Numbered from the stretch's first letter, positions 14,854 to 22,966 are shown. The stretch is DNA of 29,435 bases from JACQCF01 sp043742785 (GCA_043742785.1 JAYTXU010000043.1:1-29435), one strand, 5' to 3'. Numbers and translations are program-made. The notes: a model not told the origin generated them from the letters alone.

Positions 14854-16419
14854 CTACTTTGCAAATTCAATAGCTCTAGTTTCACGAACAACCATCACCT
14901 TAATATGCCCTGGATATTCCATTTCCTCTTCGATTTTCTTTCTAATATCGCGTGCCATAATAACTGCTTCATCATCATTAACTTTTTCTGGCATAACAAT
15001 AATACGAATCTCACGCCCAGCCTGCAAAGCGTAAGACTTTTCAACTCCTTTAAAAGAATTTGATATTCTCTCTAAATTTTCCAAACGTTTAATATAGGTT
15101 TCCATGCTTTCCGCACGAGCGCCTGGACGAGCTGCTGAAATCGCATCCGCTGCTGATGTTAAAATTCCATAGAGAGTATTCATTTCTACTTCACCATGGT
15201 GACTTTCAACCGCATAAGACACCTCTTCTGTTTCTCCATACTTACGACAAAGTCTAGCTCCAACAATGGCGTGGGTTCCTTCTTCCACATCGGAAGAAAC
15301 AACCTTACCGATATCATGCAGAAGACCTGAGCGCTTAGCTAGTTTTACATCGATCCCCAACTGAAAAGCCATAATGCCCATAAGCTTGGAAACTTCTATG
15401 GAATGATTCAAACCATTTTGACCAAAAGATGTTCTGTAGCGCAGTTTACCAACAAGTTTGATTAATTCCGGATGCATCCCATGAATTCCTAATTCAATAA
15501 CCGCACGTTCGCCTTCTTCTTTAATTTTTTTATCCAATTCATCCTTAGCCTTCTGAACAACTTCTTCAATACGTCCAGGATGAATACGTCCATCTCCAAT
15601 TAATTGTTCAATCGCCATACGCGCAATCTCACGGCGCATCATATCAAACCCCGAAATAGTGACCGCCTCTGGAGTATCATCAATAATAATATCCACTCCT
15701 GTTGCTTGTTCCAATGCACGAATATTGCGTCCTTCACGACCAATGATTCGTCCCTTCATCTCATCAGAAGGAAGAGGAACAACAGAAATAGTTGTCTCGG
15801 CCGTATGATCCGAGGCGCAACGTTGAATAGCTATCGTGATCAGTTCTCTAGCTTTCTTATCCGCTGAGTCCTTAGCTTCTTCATTGCTGTGACGAATACG
15901 TAACGCTTTTTCGGTAGCTAGGTCATCATCGATACGCGCTAATAAAATTTTCTTGGCTTCTTCAGTAGATAAATTAGCAATGGTCTGAAGTCTTTGTTTT
16001 TCTTCTGTCAAAACTTTAGAGAGTTCATCCGTTTTAATTTTATTTTGACTTTCTCCTTCACGCAAAACATCTAAACGTGTGGCTAAATCTTTTTCCTTCT
16101 TCTCTAATAGATCCACTCTCTTATCCAAATTTTCTTCGCGAGAAACAATTCTTTTTTCTGCTAACCCAAGCTCATCACGACGCTCCTTGGTTTGAGTCTC
16201 AAATTCCTGCCGCATTTTAATCATGATATCTTTAGCTGAAAGCTCTGCTTCTTTACGAATCGTATCTGCTTCTCTTTTAGCTAATTCTTTAATATCTGAA
16301 GCGCCCGTCTGAGCTTCCTTTGTTCTTTTGGATGATAAGAAATTATTCAAAAGAAAGCCGGCAATTAAGCATCCTATACCGATAAAAATAAGAATAAACA
16401 TTCCACCTAAATTTTCCAT
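14854..16419 (-). CDS. rny: Ribonuclease Y
   Basis: This 521-residue membrane-anchored endoribonuclease initiates mRNA decay. It has an N-terminal membrane helix (about 5-27), a long charged coiled coil (about 28-205), a KH RNA-binding domain with GRIIGREGRN at 223-232, and an HD domain with H339 (LNHSIEV) and H368-D369 (LLHDIGK). Length and order are standard. An upstream TTG at 16443 is rejected because the ATG at 16419 has AAAGGAG about 9 bases before it and places the membrane helix correctly. It sits between the ygfA-type gene and ymdB in one unit. Confidence 0.95.
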   Translation of the reverse strand: MENLGGMFILIFIGIGCLIAGFLLNNFLSSKRTKEAQTGASDIKELAKREADTIRKEAELSAKDIMIKMRQEFETQTKERRDELGLAEKRIVSREENLDKRVDLLEKKEKDLATRLDVLREGESQNKIKTDELSKVLTEEKQRLQTIANLSTEEAKKILLARIDDDLATEKALRIRHSNEEAKDSADKKARELITIAIQRCASDHTAETTISVVPLPSDEMKGRIIGREGRNIRALEQATGVDIIIDDTPEAVTISGFDMMRREIARMAIEQLIGDGRIHPGRIEEVVQKAKDELDKKIKEEGERAVIELGIHGMHPELIKLVGKLRYRTSFGQNGLNHSIEVSKLMGIMAFQLGIDVKLAKRSGLLHDIGKVVSSDVEEGTHAIVGARLCRKYGETEEVSYAVESHHGEVEMNTLYGILTSAADAISAARPGARAESMETYIKRLENLERISNSFKGVEKSYALQAGREIRIIVMPEKVNDDEAVIMARDIRKKIEEEMEYPGHIKVMVVRETRAIEFAK

Positions 16420-16470
16420 AACAAGTGTCTCCTTTCCGTGCAACTTATATTAATAATCAGGAAAAAGCGG

Positions 16471-17031
16471 TTAATTCGAAATGATAGCAGACAGAGGAAC
16501 GTCATGTTCCTCTAATGGAAGGCGATCGACAATTTGAAAATCAAAAGCTAAACCAATGGTAGCTGTATCCGCAGACAAAGAGGCTAAAAAACGGTCATAG
16601 TAACCCGCCCCTCTGCCTAAACGATTGTTGGATTTATCAAAAGCCAATCCTGGAACAATCACGGCATCGATATCTTTAGGATTTACTTCTAAAGAAACAT
16701 CGTAGCGAGGCTGGGAAATGCCATAGGCACCTTTTTCTAAATCAGCCAACGTTTTGGTTAATGTAGGAATCATTTTCCTTTGATTTTCAACCACAATAGG
16801 TAAACAGATGTGTTTTTTAAGTTCGATAGCCTTAGTTATCATCGCGAAAGTATCCACTTCGCCCGGCAGAGAAGCATAAAACAGGATTGTTTTGGCCTTA
16901 CTTATAGCCTTAAGCTCAAAAAGCTTTACTCCGATGAGCTCGCTTTTAGATTTCCTATCTATACTCGTCTGCTTCGTAAGAAGCTCTAAATAATATGTTC
17001 TTAAAGAGCCTTTTTCCTTCATGCGAGACAT
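16471..17031 (-). CDS. 5-formyltetrahydrofolate cyclo-ligase family protein
   Basis: This 186-residue protein belongs to the MTHFS/YgfA family, which converts 5-formyl-THF to 5,10-methenyl-THF with ATP. Visible features are the substrate-side SLPGEVDT (54-61), the VPGLAFDKSNNRLGRG stretch at 126-141 and the nucleotide loop GRGAGYYDR at 139-147 (usually GRGKGYYDR; K to A at the phosphate-binding loop). It follows rarA by 46 bases. Its linkage to a 6S RNA one gene upstream parallels the ssrS-ygfA pairing of enterobacteria. No clear Shine-Dalgarno is seen at the ATG or at the alternative ATG three codons later. Confidence 0.88.
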   Translation of the reverse strand: MSRMKEKGSLRTYYLELLTKQTSIDRKSKSELIGVKLFELKAISKAKTILFYASLPGEVDTFAMITKAIELKKHICLPIVVENQRKMIPTLTKTLADLEKGAYGISQPRYDVSLEVNPKDIDAVIVPGLAFDKSNNRLGRGAGYYDRFLASLSADTATIGLAFDFQIVDRLPLEEHDVPLSAIISN

Positions 17032-17077
17032 ATATTATCATTTTTTAAAAAAAAGTACACTACTCTCTTATTGTGTC

Positions 17078-18382
17078 CTACCTTTTTAACTTCTCTAGGC
17101 GCTCTTTGATTTTGGCTTCATAGCCAAGAGAAGTAGGTTCATAATACGTAGCTTTAAAGGGCATGTATTCTTGAGAAACATAATGATTGGGATAATCGTG
17201 AGCATATTTATAGCCTTGTCCGTGTCCTAGCTTGGTCGCTCCTTTATAGCTACCGTCTTTAAGATGCTCCGGAACACTTTGGATACGTTTTTCCTTCACA
17301 TCCGCCAAAGCTTTGTCGATTCCTAGATACGAGGCGTTGGACTTTGGTGCACAAGCTACATAAATGGCCGCTTGAGCTAAAATAATTCTAGCCTCCGGTA
17401 GACCTACAAATTCACTGGCCTGCAGTGCGCTTACGGCTAAAACTAATGCTTGAGGATCAGCATTCCCCACATCTTCGCTGGCACAAATCACAATTCTTCT
17501 GGCAATAAAACGAGGATCTTCCCCAGCATAAATCATCTTGGCCATCCAATACAGCGTCGCATCCGGATCAGAACCGCGCATCGATTTAATAAAAGCGGAA
17601 ATCGTATTGTAATGTTCATCGCCATCCGCATCGTACTGCACCTGCTTTTTTTGAATACTTTCTTCTGCAACCTTCAAATTAAAAAGAACAACTCCTTCTT
17701 TATCTTTAGGGGTCGTCAAAGCTCCCACTTCTAAAGCGTTAAGCGCCCGGCGAGCATCCCCATCAGAAGATTCAGCTAAAAAATCTAGAGCTTCCTCATC
17801 CGCTTGAATATTTAGAAACCCCACTCCTCTATCCTTATCCTTAATGGCACGTTTAAGTAATTCTTTAATATCTTCCCTCGTTAAACTTTGGAGTTCGAAA
17901 ATTTGCGAGCGCGAAATAAGAGGCCCCACAATAGAAAAAAACGGATTCAGTGTTGTTGCTCCAATCAAAATAACATTTCCCTCTTCCACATCCGGCATTA
18001 AAATATCCTGCTGAGCTTTATTAAAACGATGGATTTCATCAATAAAAAGAAGTGTTTTACGGCCACTCATACTACGTCTCTGCTGAGCCCCGGATAAAAT
18101 CTTCCGCATCTCTTCTACATTGGAAGAAACAGCATTAATTCTTTCAAAATGACTTTCAGTGCGTTTAGCAATACATAAAGCTAGTGTTGTTTTTCCAACA
18201 CCTGGAGGCCCATAAAGAATAAGTGATGAAATGCGATCCGCGGCAATAGCGCGCGTCAAAAGCTTTCCTTCTCCTAATACATGTTTCTGCCCCACGTATT
18301 CTTCTAAGGTGGTCGGACGCATGCGAGCAGCTAAAGGAGAATCTTTAATTACCGTTTCTGTAGATTCAAAAAGATTGGACAT
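17078..18382 (-). CDS. rarA: Replication-associated recombination protein A (RarA/MgsA), AAA+ ATPase
   Basis: This 434-residue AAA+ ATPase acts at stalled replication forks and gapped DNA. Walker A GPPGVGKT is at 58-65 and Walker B LLFIDEIHRFNK at 111-122, followed by the MgsA C-terminal tetramerisation region (SDGDARRALNALE, then the DPDATLYWMAKM block). The frame stays open to 18433, but the ATG at 18382 begins MSNLFES and puts the protein in register with relatives; the upstream codons belong to the 6S-like RNA. It starts 8 bases after that RNA's predicted 3' end, so the two are probably cotranscribed and processed. Confidence 0.94.
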   Translation of the reverse strand: MSNLFESTETVIKDSPLAARMRPTTLEEYVGQKHVLGEGKLLTRAIAADRISSLILYGPPGVGKTTLALCIAKRTESHFERINAVSSNVEEMRKILSGAQQRRSMSGRKTLLFIDEIHRFNKAQQDILMPDVEEGNVILIGATTLNPFFSIVGPLISRSQIFELQSLTREDIKELLKRAIKDKDRGVGFLNIQADEEALDFLAESSDGDARRALNALEVGALTTPKDKEGVVLFNLKVAEESIQKKQVQYDADGDEHYNTISAFIKSMRGSDPDATLYWMAKMIYAGEDPRFIARRIVICASEDVGNADPQALVLAVSALQASEFVGLPEARIILAQAAIYVACAPKSNASYLGIDKALADVKEKRIQSVPEHLKDGSYKGATKLGHGQGYKYAHDYPNHYVSQEYMPFKATYYEPTSLGYEAKIKERLEKLKR

Positions 18383-18390
18383 AAGAGAAG

Positions 18391-18539
18391 CCCCGCACCG
18401 CCGTCGGTCCTGGTGTATGGAACCTGTTTTCACAGGTGGGAATCAGTATGAGACAGCCAAGGCTAGCCTACAAGAACCAATTCCCTAGTATTAGTTTTGT
18501 GGTTCAATACAGCGCAAGTCCTAACGCGCTTAGCAGGGT
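18391..18539 (-). ncRNA. ssrS: 6S RNA (candidate)
   Basis: A strong promoter fires toward rarA with a predicted start at 18539, in a region with no convincing coding sequence. The minus-strand RNA of about 149 bases folds as a rod. The outer stem pairs 18538-18533 (CCCUGC) with 18396-18391. A 10-position stem with one mismatch pairs 18510-18501 with 18424-18415. A central bubble follows (15 bases at 18500-18486 and 13 at 18437-18425). A perfect 10-bp stem with G-U pairs joins 18485-18476 and 18447-18438, closed by a 28-base loop. Closing stem, central bubble and terminal stem is the 6S architecture that mimics an open promoter and sequesters housekeeping RNA polymerase. The downstream genes rarA and ygfA are known 6S neighbours. 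It is shorter than the usual 180 bases. SRP RNA and tmRNA signatures are absent. Confidence 0.75.
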
Positions 18540-18545
18540 AAGCAA

Positions 18546-18573
18546 ATTATATCACGGAAGGATTTTTTGCCAA
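18546..18573 (-). promoter_or_regulatory. Promoter of the 6S-like RNA
   Basis: On the minus strand TTGGCA (18573-18568, 5 of 6), a 16-base spacer and a perfect TATAAT (18551-18546). The predicted +1 is an A at 18539, exactly one base before the RNA's closing stem. It lies downstream of the terminator at 18597-18635, so the RNA is an independent unit. Confidence 0.75.
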
Positions 18574-18596
18574 TGGAATAAAAATGGAGATCTTTC

Positions 18597-18635
18597 TAAA
18601 AATAACTCCGGTTGTCTAAAACCAACCGGAGTTAT
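18597..18635 (-). terminator. Intrinsic terminator of the pheST / secreted-protein unit
   Basis: A 13-bp perfect stem (18623-18635 with 18602-18614, core AACTCCGGTTG) has an 8-base loop and is followed in the minus direction by a run of five T. It lies 16 bases after the secreted-protein stop codon. Confidence 0.88.
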
Positions 18636-18651
18636 ATCTAAAACCTAACCC

Positions 18652-19026
18652 TTATTTACGATGAGCTGCCCTATGATCCGCCTTAGCATTGTGATGATCT
18701 TGATGTAATTCTTTGCGGTCGCTTCTCATTTCTTTGCGATCAGCACGAACTTCTTTACGCGCACTATTCAATCTTTCTTTGTCCGCCTTAATAACATCTT
18801 CACTGACACCGCTTTTTCTATCCTCATGTAATTTACGGCGAGCTTCGTGACGAGCCTTTTTATCTTCTACTTTTTCTTTGTGATCAGTTCTTAGTTCTTG
18901 GCGATCTGCTTTCAATTCTTGATGATCATTATCCGCTCTGTTTGTTGTTTCCTCTGCCCACACAGGAACAACAACGGTTAACCCTAATACTAATAATGCT
19001 CCTAAAAATAATCTGCCCTTATTCAT
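18652..19026 (-). CDS. Small secreted, highly charged heptad-repeat protein
   Basis: This 124-residue protein of no recognised family has a signal peptide (hydrophobic about 6-22, cleavage after VWA at 24). The mature 100 residues are almost entirely Asp, Glu, Lys, Arg and His with few hydrophobic residues. Seven-residue units such as ADRQELR, TDHKEKV, ADRKEMR and SDRKELH recur, suggesting a long charged single helix or weak coiled coil; the end is His-rich (HQDHHNAKADHRAAH), which could bind metal. It has a strong AAGGAG site and ends before a terminator. It lies 31 bases after pheT and is probably cotranscribed, though its function looks unrelated. Reduced composition makes homology hard to judge. 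Confidence 0.75.
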   Translation of the reverse strand: MNKGRLFLGALLVLGLTVVVPVWAEETTNRADNDHQELKADRQELRTDHKEKVEDKKARHEARRKLHEDRKSGVSEDVIKADKERLNSARKEVRADRKEMRSDRKELHQDHHNAKADHRAAHRK

Positions 19027-19057
19027 AATTCTCTCCTTTTTTAATAAAACAGATTTG

Positions 19058-21082
19058 CTAACGTCTACTCGCTCCTAATTGGCTAACTAAAGCATCTGTG
19101 ATCCTTTGATGCGTTGAGTTAACTTCTTCTTCACGAAGAGTACGGCTGCGACTTTGATACACCAGAGAAAAAACCAATGCTTTCTGCTCTGAAGAAACCT
19201 TATCTCCTACATACTGCTCAATAAATTTAATGTCCTTCAAAATATCTGTACTGTTTTGAAGACAAATTTTCTCAATTTCTCTATACGGAATCTCTTTTTT
19301 AACAGCCAATGATACATCGCGCACAATAGCTGGGAATTCCGCTAAAGATTCAAAACGAACAGTTTTCATAGGCAAAATAAACAAGGATTCTAAATCTATT
19401 TGAGCAAAATAAACATCCTGGTATTTAATGTCCCAGTTTTGTAAAACAGTCTTACTTAATTTTCCAGCAAATCCAATAGCTTTCCCATTCACCTTAATAA
19501 CACTTTGGAATCCTTCTTCGAGGAAAGTTTCTTGTGAAATTTCAAATAATGCTCGCACCCCCAACGCATCAAAGATGTTTCCTAGCGTTCCTTTTAAATC
19601 GCTAAATTCAACTTCCGCTCTACGTGAAAGCCTCCAATCTTGATATCGATTCCCTGTTAAAAGAATAGCGAGTGTCGACTTCTCTTCTTGTGGCAAATAA
19701 ATAGGAGCAATTTCAAATAAACTTAAATTCTTTTCTCCACGATTAAAATTTCCTACAAGCACCTGCATAAAACTAGGTAGCAAGGAAGGTCTCATTAACT
19801 CTTGTTCAGAAGATAATGGATTTGTCACCTTCACCTGTTTTAAATTCTGCTGAAGACATTTATCTAGATTCTTTGTGCTTAGCAAAGACAGCGTCACAAT
19901 CTCATCTAACCCTGATCCTGTGAGCGTTCTTCGAACCATCTTCTTCACGGAAGATGGCCTAGAATTGACAATTAAATTCTTCGCCTTAATTTGCGGAAAA
20001 CTGACGGGCATACGATCAAACCCAATGATACGCGAAACATCTTCAATCAAATCAACAGTCTGCTTAATGTCTCCTCTAAATGCTGGAGCAATAACAGAAA
20101 GGTTTTTGCCCTTAAGCAAAACTTTAAAATCAAGACTAATTAAAATGCGTTTAACTTTTGTTATAGGAATCTTCCCTCCTAAAAGAGTTTCAATTGCCTC
20201 TTCGCTAACCGTAATTTCTTTTCGTGCTGTTTTAACCGCAACGTAAGTATCTATTCTATCGACGATATTCCCCTGAGTTAATTCTAATAATAAATCTGTC
20301 GCTCGGTTAGCCCCTATTAAAACACCGGTGATATCCACGTTACGTTCAAAACGATACGAAGAATCACTGCGCAGGCCTAATTTACGGCTAGCCCTTCGAA
20401 CAATAGTCATGTCAAAATGTGCGCTCTCAAGTAAAATATTTTTAGTCGATGATGTTACTTCCGTATCCTTGCCTCCCATAATACCGGCAATAGCAATAGG
20501 TTTCTTATCGTCAGCAATGACTAGAATAGATGAATCTAAACTTCTCTCCACTCCATCGATTGTAGTAATCTTCTCCCCTTGTTTAGCGCGCCGAACAACA
20601 ATCTTCCCTCCAGCAATTTTGTCATAATCAAAAACATGGAGAGGTTGACCAGTTTCCATAAGAACAAAATTGGTACTATCAACCGCATTGCTGATCGTTT
20701 TTAATCCTAACGATGTCAGGCGATCGCATAAGCTGTATGGAGAATTGACTATTTTTGTATTTTTAATTAATGTTGCGACATAGCGTCTGCAGTCTTTTTT
20801 ATCTTCAATGCTAACTAGTGTTTTGGCAGTTGTTGTCTTGTAGGTCTTTGTCTTAGGATACTTAACCTTCTTATTGGTAATTGCACCGATCTCGCGAGCT
20901 AATCCTAAAATGTTTAAACAATCCGGACGATTAGGTGTAATCTCAAGCTCGAAAACAGTATCCTTGCCCACTGTTTCTACAGATTCCACTTCCCATCCAG
21001 CCATAACCAGACGATGTGCCAAATTATCCGTTGATAATTTAGGGTCGATGTAATCTTTTAACCAATTTAATGATAGTTTCAT
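19058..21082 (-). CDS. pheT: Phenylalanyl-tRNA synthetase beta subunit, form lacking the tRBD/EMAP domain
   Basis: This 674-residue subunit pairs with PheS in the alpha2-beta2 enzyme that charges tRNA-Phe, and holds the editing site. The short N-terminal part (MKLSLNWLKDY) is followed almost at once by LEITPNRPDCLNILGLARE at 47-65. In most bacteria a tRNA-binding (EMAP/OB) domain of roughly 110 residues lies between them, so it is absent here and explains the length well below the usual 790-800. The B3/B4 editing region (RRYVATLI, then GQPLHVFDYD), the B5 domain and the C-terminal anticodon-binding domain (EFPAIVRDVSLAV) are present. A repeat element separates it from pheS. Confidence 0.93.
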   Translation of the reverse strand: MKLSLNWLKDYIDPKLSTDNLAHRLVMAGWEVESVETVGKDTVFELEITPNRPDCLNILGLAREIGAITNKKVKYPKTKTYKTTTAKTLVSIEDKKDCRRYVATLIKNTKIVNSPYSLCDRLTSLGLKTISNAVDSTNFVLMETGQPLHVFDYDKIAGGKIVVRRAKQGEKITTIDGVERSLDSSILVIADDKKPIAIAGIMGGKDTEVTSSTKNILLESAHFDMTIVRRASRKLGLRSDSSYRFERNVDITGVLIGANRATDLLLELTQGNIVDRIDTYVAVKTARKEITVSEEAIETLLGGKIPITKVKRILISLDFKVLLKGKNLSVIAPAFRGDIKQTVDLIEDVSRIIGFDRMPVSFPQIKAKNLIVNSRPSSVKKMVRRTLTGSGLDEIVTLSLLSTKNLDKCLQQNLKQVKVTNPLSSEQELMRPSLLPSFMQVLVGNFNRGEKNLSLFEIAPIYLPQEEKSTLAILLTGNRYQDWRLSRRAEVEFSDLKGTLGNIFDALGVRALFEISQETFLEEGFQSVIKVNGKAIGFAGKLSKTVLQNWDIKYQDVYFAQIDLESLFILPMKTVRFESLAEFPAIVRDVSLAVKKEIPYREIEKICLQNSTDILKDIKFIEQYVGDKVSSEQKALVFSLVYQSRSRTLREEEVNSTHQRITDALVSQLGASRR

Positions 21083-21093
21083 AATATTATTCT

Positions 21094-21154
21094 GTAGGGG
21101 TAGGCCTCTGTGCCTGCCCTAACTTATCGGGCGATCACAGAGGGTCGCCCCTAC
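21094..21154. repeat. 61-bp imperfect palindromic repeat between pheS and pheT
   Basis: The arms GTAGGGG (21094-21100) and CCCCTAC (21148-21154) are perfect inverted repeats. The match continues with CCTCTGTG on one side and CACAGAGG on the other, plus outer GC-rich blocks. It begins one base after the pheS stop and ends 11 bases before the pheT ATG. The motif GTAGGGGCGACCC resembles intergenic repeats I recall from many bacterial genomes. Confidence 0.75.
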
Positions 21155-21155
21155 G

Positions 21156-22166
21156 TCAAAACTGTTTCAAAAACCGCACATCATTCTCATAAAACAAACG
21201 AATGTCGTTAATGCCGTATTTCAGCATAGCCATGCGTTCAATTCCCATGCCAAAAGCAAATCCTGTATATTTATCCTTAGGATAGCCGACGGCCTTAAAA
21301 ACTTCTGGGTGAATCATTCCACAGCCCAAAATTTCCAACCACTTTTTCTTACCGATACCTAAAGTCTCAGCAGAAATATCTACTTCTGCTGATGGCTCAG
21401 TGAAAGGAAAAAAATGAGGACGAAAACGCATTTTTACATTGCTTCCAAAAAACCTTCGACAAAATTCTGTTAAAAGTCCTTTTAGATCTGCAAATTGAAT
21501 TCTCTCGTCTACCAAAAATCCCTCTAACTGATGAAACATAAAGGAATGGCTGGCATCCACCGCATCCGGTCGATACACACGTCCGGGAACAATCACGGCC
21601 AGCGGCGGCTTATGTTCCTTCATAATTCTTATTTGCCCTGGTGATGTATGGCTTCGAAGCAAAAGCTTTCGCCCTTTAGCACTGAAATCATCTTGATCCA
21701 CATAAAAAGTATCAAACGAATCGCGGGAAGGATGATCTAGGGGGATATTTAATCCTGTAAAATTATGAAATTCACTTTCAATCTCTGGTGTTTCTTCAAT
21801 CACAAATCCAAGCTTCTCAAATACATCACAAATTTCTTCAATTGTTTGAGTTAAAATATGTTGATGTCCTAAAACAGCACCTGTTCCAGGAAGAGAACTA
21901 TCAATACATTCTTTTTTACTAAATAACTTTCCTGTAAAATTTGATCTCTCTTCGATAAGCGAATTAACAAGGATGCGCAGATCGTTGGCTGCCTTACCAA
22001 TTGCCGCTTTTTCTTGAGACACTGCGTTAGAAAGAGAAGCGAAAATTTCTGCGACCTTTCCCTTTTTGCCTAAATATTTTAAACGATAATTTTCAAGCGA
22101 CTGAGCATCGCTAATTAGATTTGCGTCTTCTCTAGCCTGCTGTTGGAAGTTTTGAAAGTTCTGCAT
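21156..22166 (-). CDS. pheS: Phenylalanyl-tRNA synthetase alpha subunit
   Basis: This 336-residue class II catalytic subunit has an N-terminal coiled-coil arm (about 1-80, with YLGKKGK at 31-37), motif 2 in the RSHTSPGQIR and VYRPDAVDASH region, the phenylalanine-binding FHQLEGF segment, and motif 3 in the FGMGIERMAMLKYG stretch near the C-terminus. Full length. Its ATG lies inside TATAATG with no good Shine-Dalgarno, just downstream of the rplT terminator, so I could not locate its promoter confidently. Confidence 0.95.
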   Translation of the reverse strand: MQNFQNFQQQAREDANLISDAQSLENYRLKYLGKKGKVAEIFASLSNAVSQEKAAIGKAANDLRILVNSLIEERSNFTGKLFSKKECIDSSLPGTGAVLGHQHILTQTIEEICDVFEKLGFVIEETPEIESEFHNFTGLNIPLDHPSRDSFDTFYVDQDDFSAKGRKLLLRSHTSPGQIRIMKEHKPPLAVIVPGRVYRPDAVDASHSFMFHQLEGFLVDERIQFADLKGLLTEFCRRFFGSNVKMRFRPHFFPFTEPSAEVDISAETLGIGKKKWLEILGCGMIHPEVFKAVGYPKDKYTGFAFGMGIERMAMLKYGINDIRLFYENDVRFLKQF

Positions 22167-22198
22167 TATAATCTTACGGATAAGTCTGCATAAAAACC

Positions 22199-22230
22199 AA
22201 AACCCCGCACTTAATTTAAGGCGGGGTTTT
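22199..22230 (-). terminator. Intrinsic terminator after rplT
   Basis: A 10-bp perfect stem (22221-22230 with 22199-22208, AAAACCCCGC / GCGGGGTTTT) has a 12-base loop; in the minus direction it runs into TTTTGGTTTTT. It lies 19 bases after the rplT stop and ends the thrS-infC-rpmI-rplT unit. Confidence 0.88.
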
Positions 22231-22248
22231 GAATTTTAATCTTTGTGC

Positions 22249-22761
22249 TTACGCCTTAGCTTTAACTGCTTTAGCAACTTTAGAAACCGTAGCTACTTTA
22301 ACTAATTTAGCTTTTTTAGCTTGATTAGCCTCTTTAGCTGGTCGATTTCTATCAATTTTATTTCTTGCTCGTTTTACATGAACTACTTGCACTTTTTTAG
22401 GAGCACTCAAAGCTGCCTTCTTAGCTGTCTCTACAATTTGAAGGAAAATTTCAGGATTTGAAATTGCCAACTCAGATAAGATCTTACGATCAATAACAAT
22501 ATTAGCTTTAGTTAATCCGTCAATAAAACGACTGTAGGAAACTCCCGCTTCGCGACAAGCAGCATTTAAACGAACAATCCAAAGGGTACGGAAATCCCCT
22601 TTCTTTTTTTTGCGATCATAAAAAGCATATTGACGAGAACTAAGAAGAGACTTGATGGCTTCCTTGTAGCGTTTACTACGGTTGCCAAATTGTCCTCTAG
22701 CTTCTTTTAAGACCTTCTTTTTTCTTTTATGTGAATAAACATTACTTTTAATGCGTACCAT
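22249..22761 (-). CDS. rplT: 50S ribosomal protein L20 with C-terminal basic extension
   Basis: This 170-residue protein has a normal L20 core through about residue 118 (start MVRIKSNVYSHKRKKKVLK, then DFRTLWIVRLNAACREAGVS and ending LQIVETAKKAAL). L20 binds 23S rRNA during early 50S assembly. A tail of about 52 residues, rich in Lys, Ala and Val (for example AKKAKLVKVATVSK), follows that most L20 proteins lack. The frame is open upstream to 22926, but that is the overlapping rpmI; the ATG at 22761 has AGGAGG about 10 bases before it. The gene overlaps the end of rpmI by 14 bases. Confidence 0.94.
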   Translation of the reverse strand: MVRIKSNVYSHKRKKKVLKEARGQFGNRSKRYKEAIKSLLSSRQYAFYDRKKKKGDFRTLWIVRLNAACREAGVSYSRFIDGLTKANIVIDRKILSELAISNPEIFLQIVETAKKAALSAPKKVQVVHVKRARNKIDRNRPAKEANQAKKAKLVKVATVSKVAKAVKAKA

Positions 22762-22966
22762 ATGGCAACAACCTCCTGATGCGTTTGGCGTCAGCTGGTG
22801 AAAGATAACCATCCTTACGCAAATGTCTTTTTTGTTTACGTGTCTTTTTACCAAGAATATGCTGACGACCTGCGCTACGTTTTTTAAGCAAACCTGTTTT
22901 GGTTTGACGCAAACGCTTAGCAGCACTTTTGTTTGTTTTTAATTTTCCCTTTTTACCTATTCCCAT
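22748..22966 (-). CDS. rpmI: 50S ribosomal protein L35
   Basis: This 72-residue basic protein has the typical L35 pattern: a Lys-rich start (GKLKTNKSAAKRL), AGRQHILGKKTRKQKR in the middle and the conserved RRLLPY at the end, here followed by GTH. It binds rRNA in the 50S subunit. AGAGG precedes the ATG. Its last codons overlap the rplT start, so L35 and L20 should be translationally coupled, in the standard order infC-rpmI-rplT. Confidence 0.93.
   Translation of the reverse strand: MGIGKKGKLKTNKSAAKRLRQTKTGLLKKRSAGRQHILGKKTRKQKRHLRKDGYLSPADAKRIRRLLPYGTH

Noticed and set aside
18383..18433. Longer RarA start at 18433
   Set aside because: The extra codons fall inside the 6S-like RNA and are not found in the family; the ATG at 18382 fits better.
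18391..18539. SRP RNA, tmRNA or RNase P RNA in the rarA upstream region
   Set aside because: No SRP tetraloop motif, no tag reading frame or tRNA-like end, and far too short for RNase P RNA; the rod with a central bubble fits 6S.
22167..22198. TATAAT overlapping the pheS ATG as the pheST promoter
   Set aside because: It would start RNA inside the coding region and no -35 is present at the right spacing.
22762..22926. N-terminal extension of L20 up to 22926
   Set aside because: This stretch is the rpmI reading frame; L20 starts at 22761 by Shine-Dalgarno and family length.
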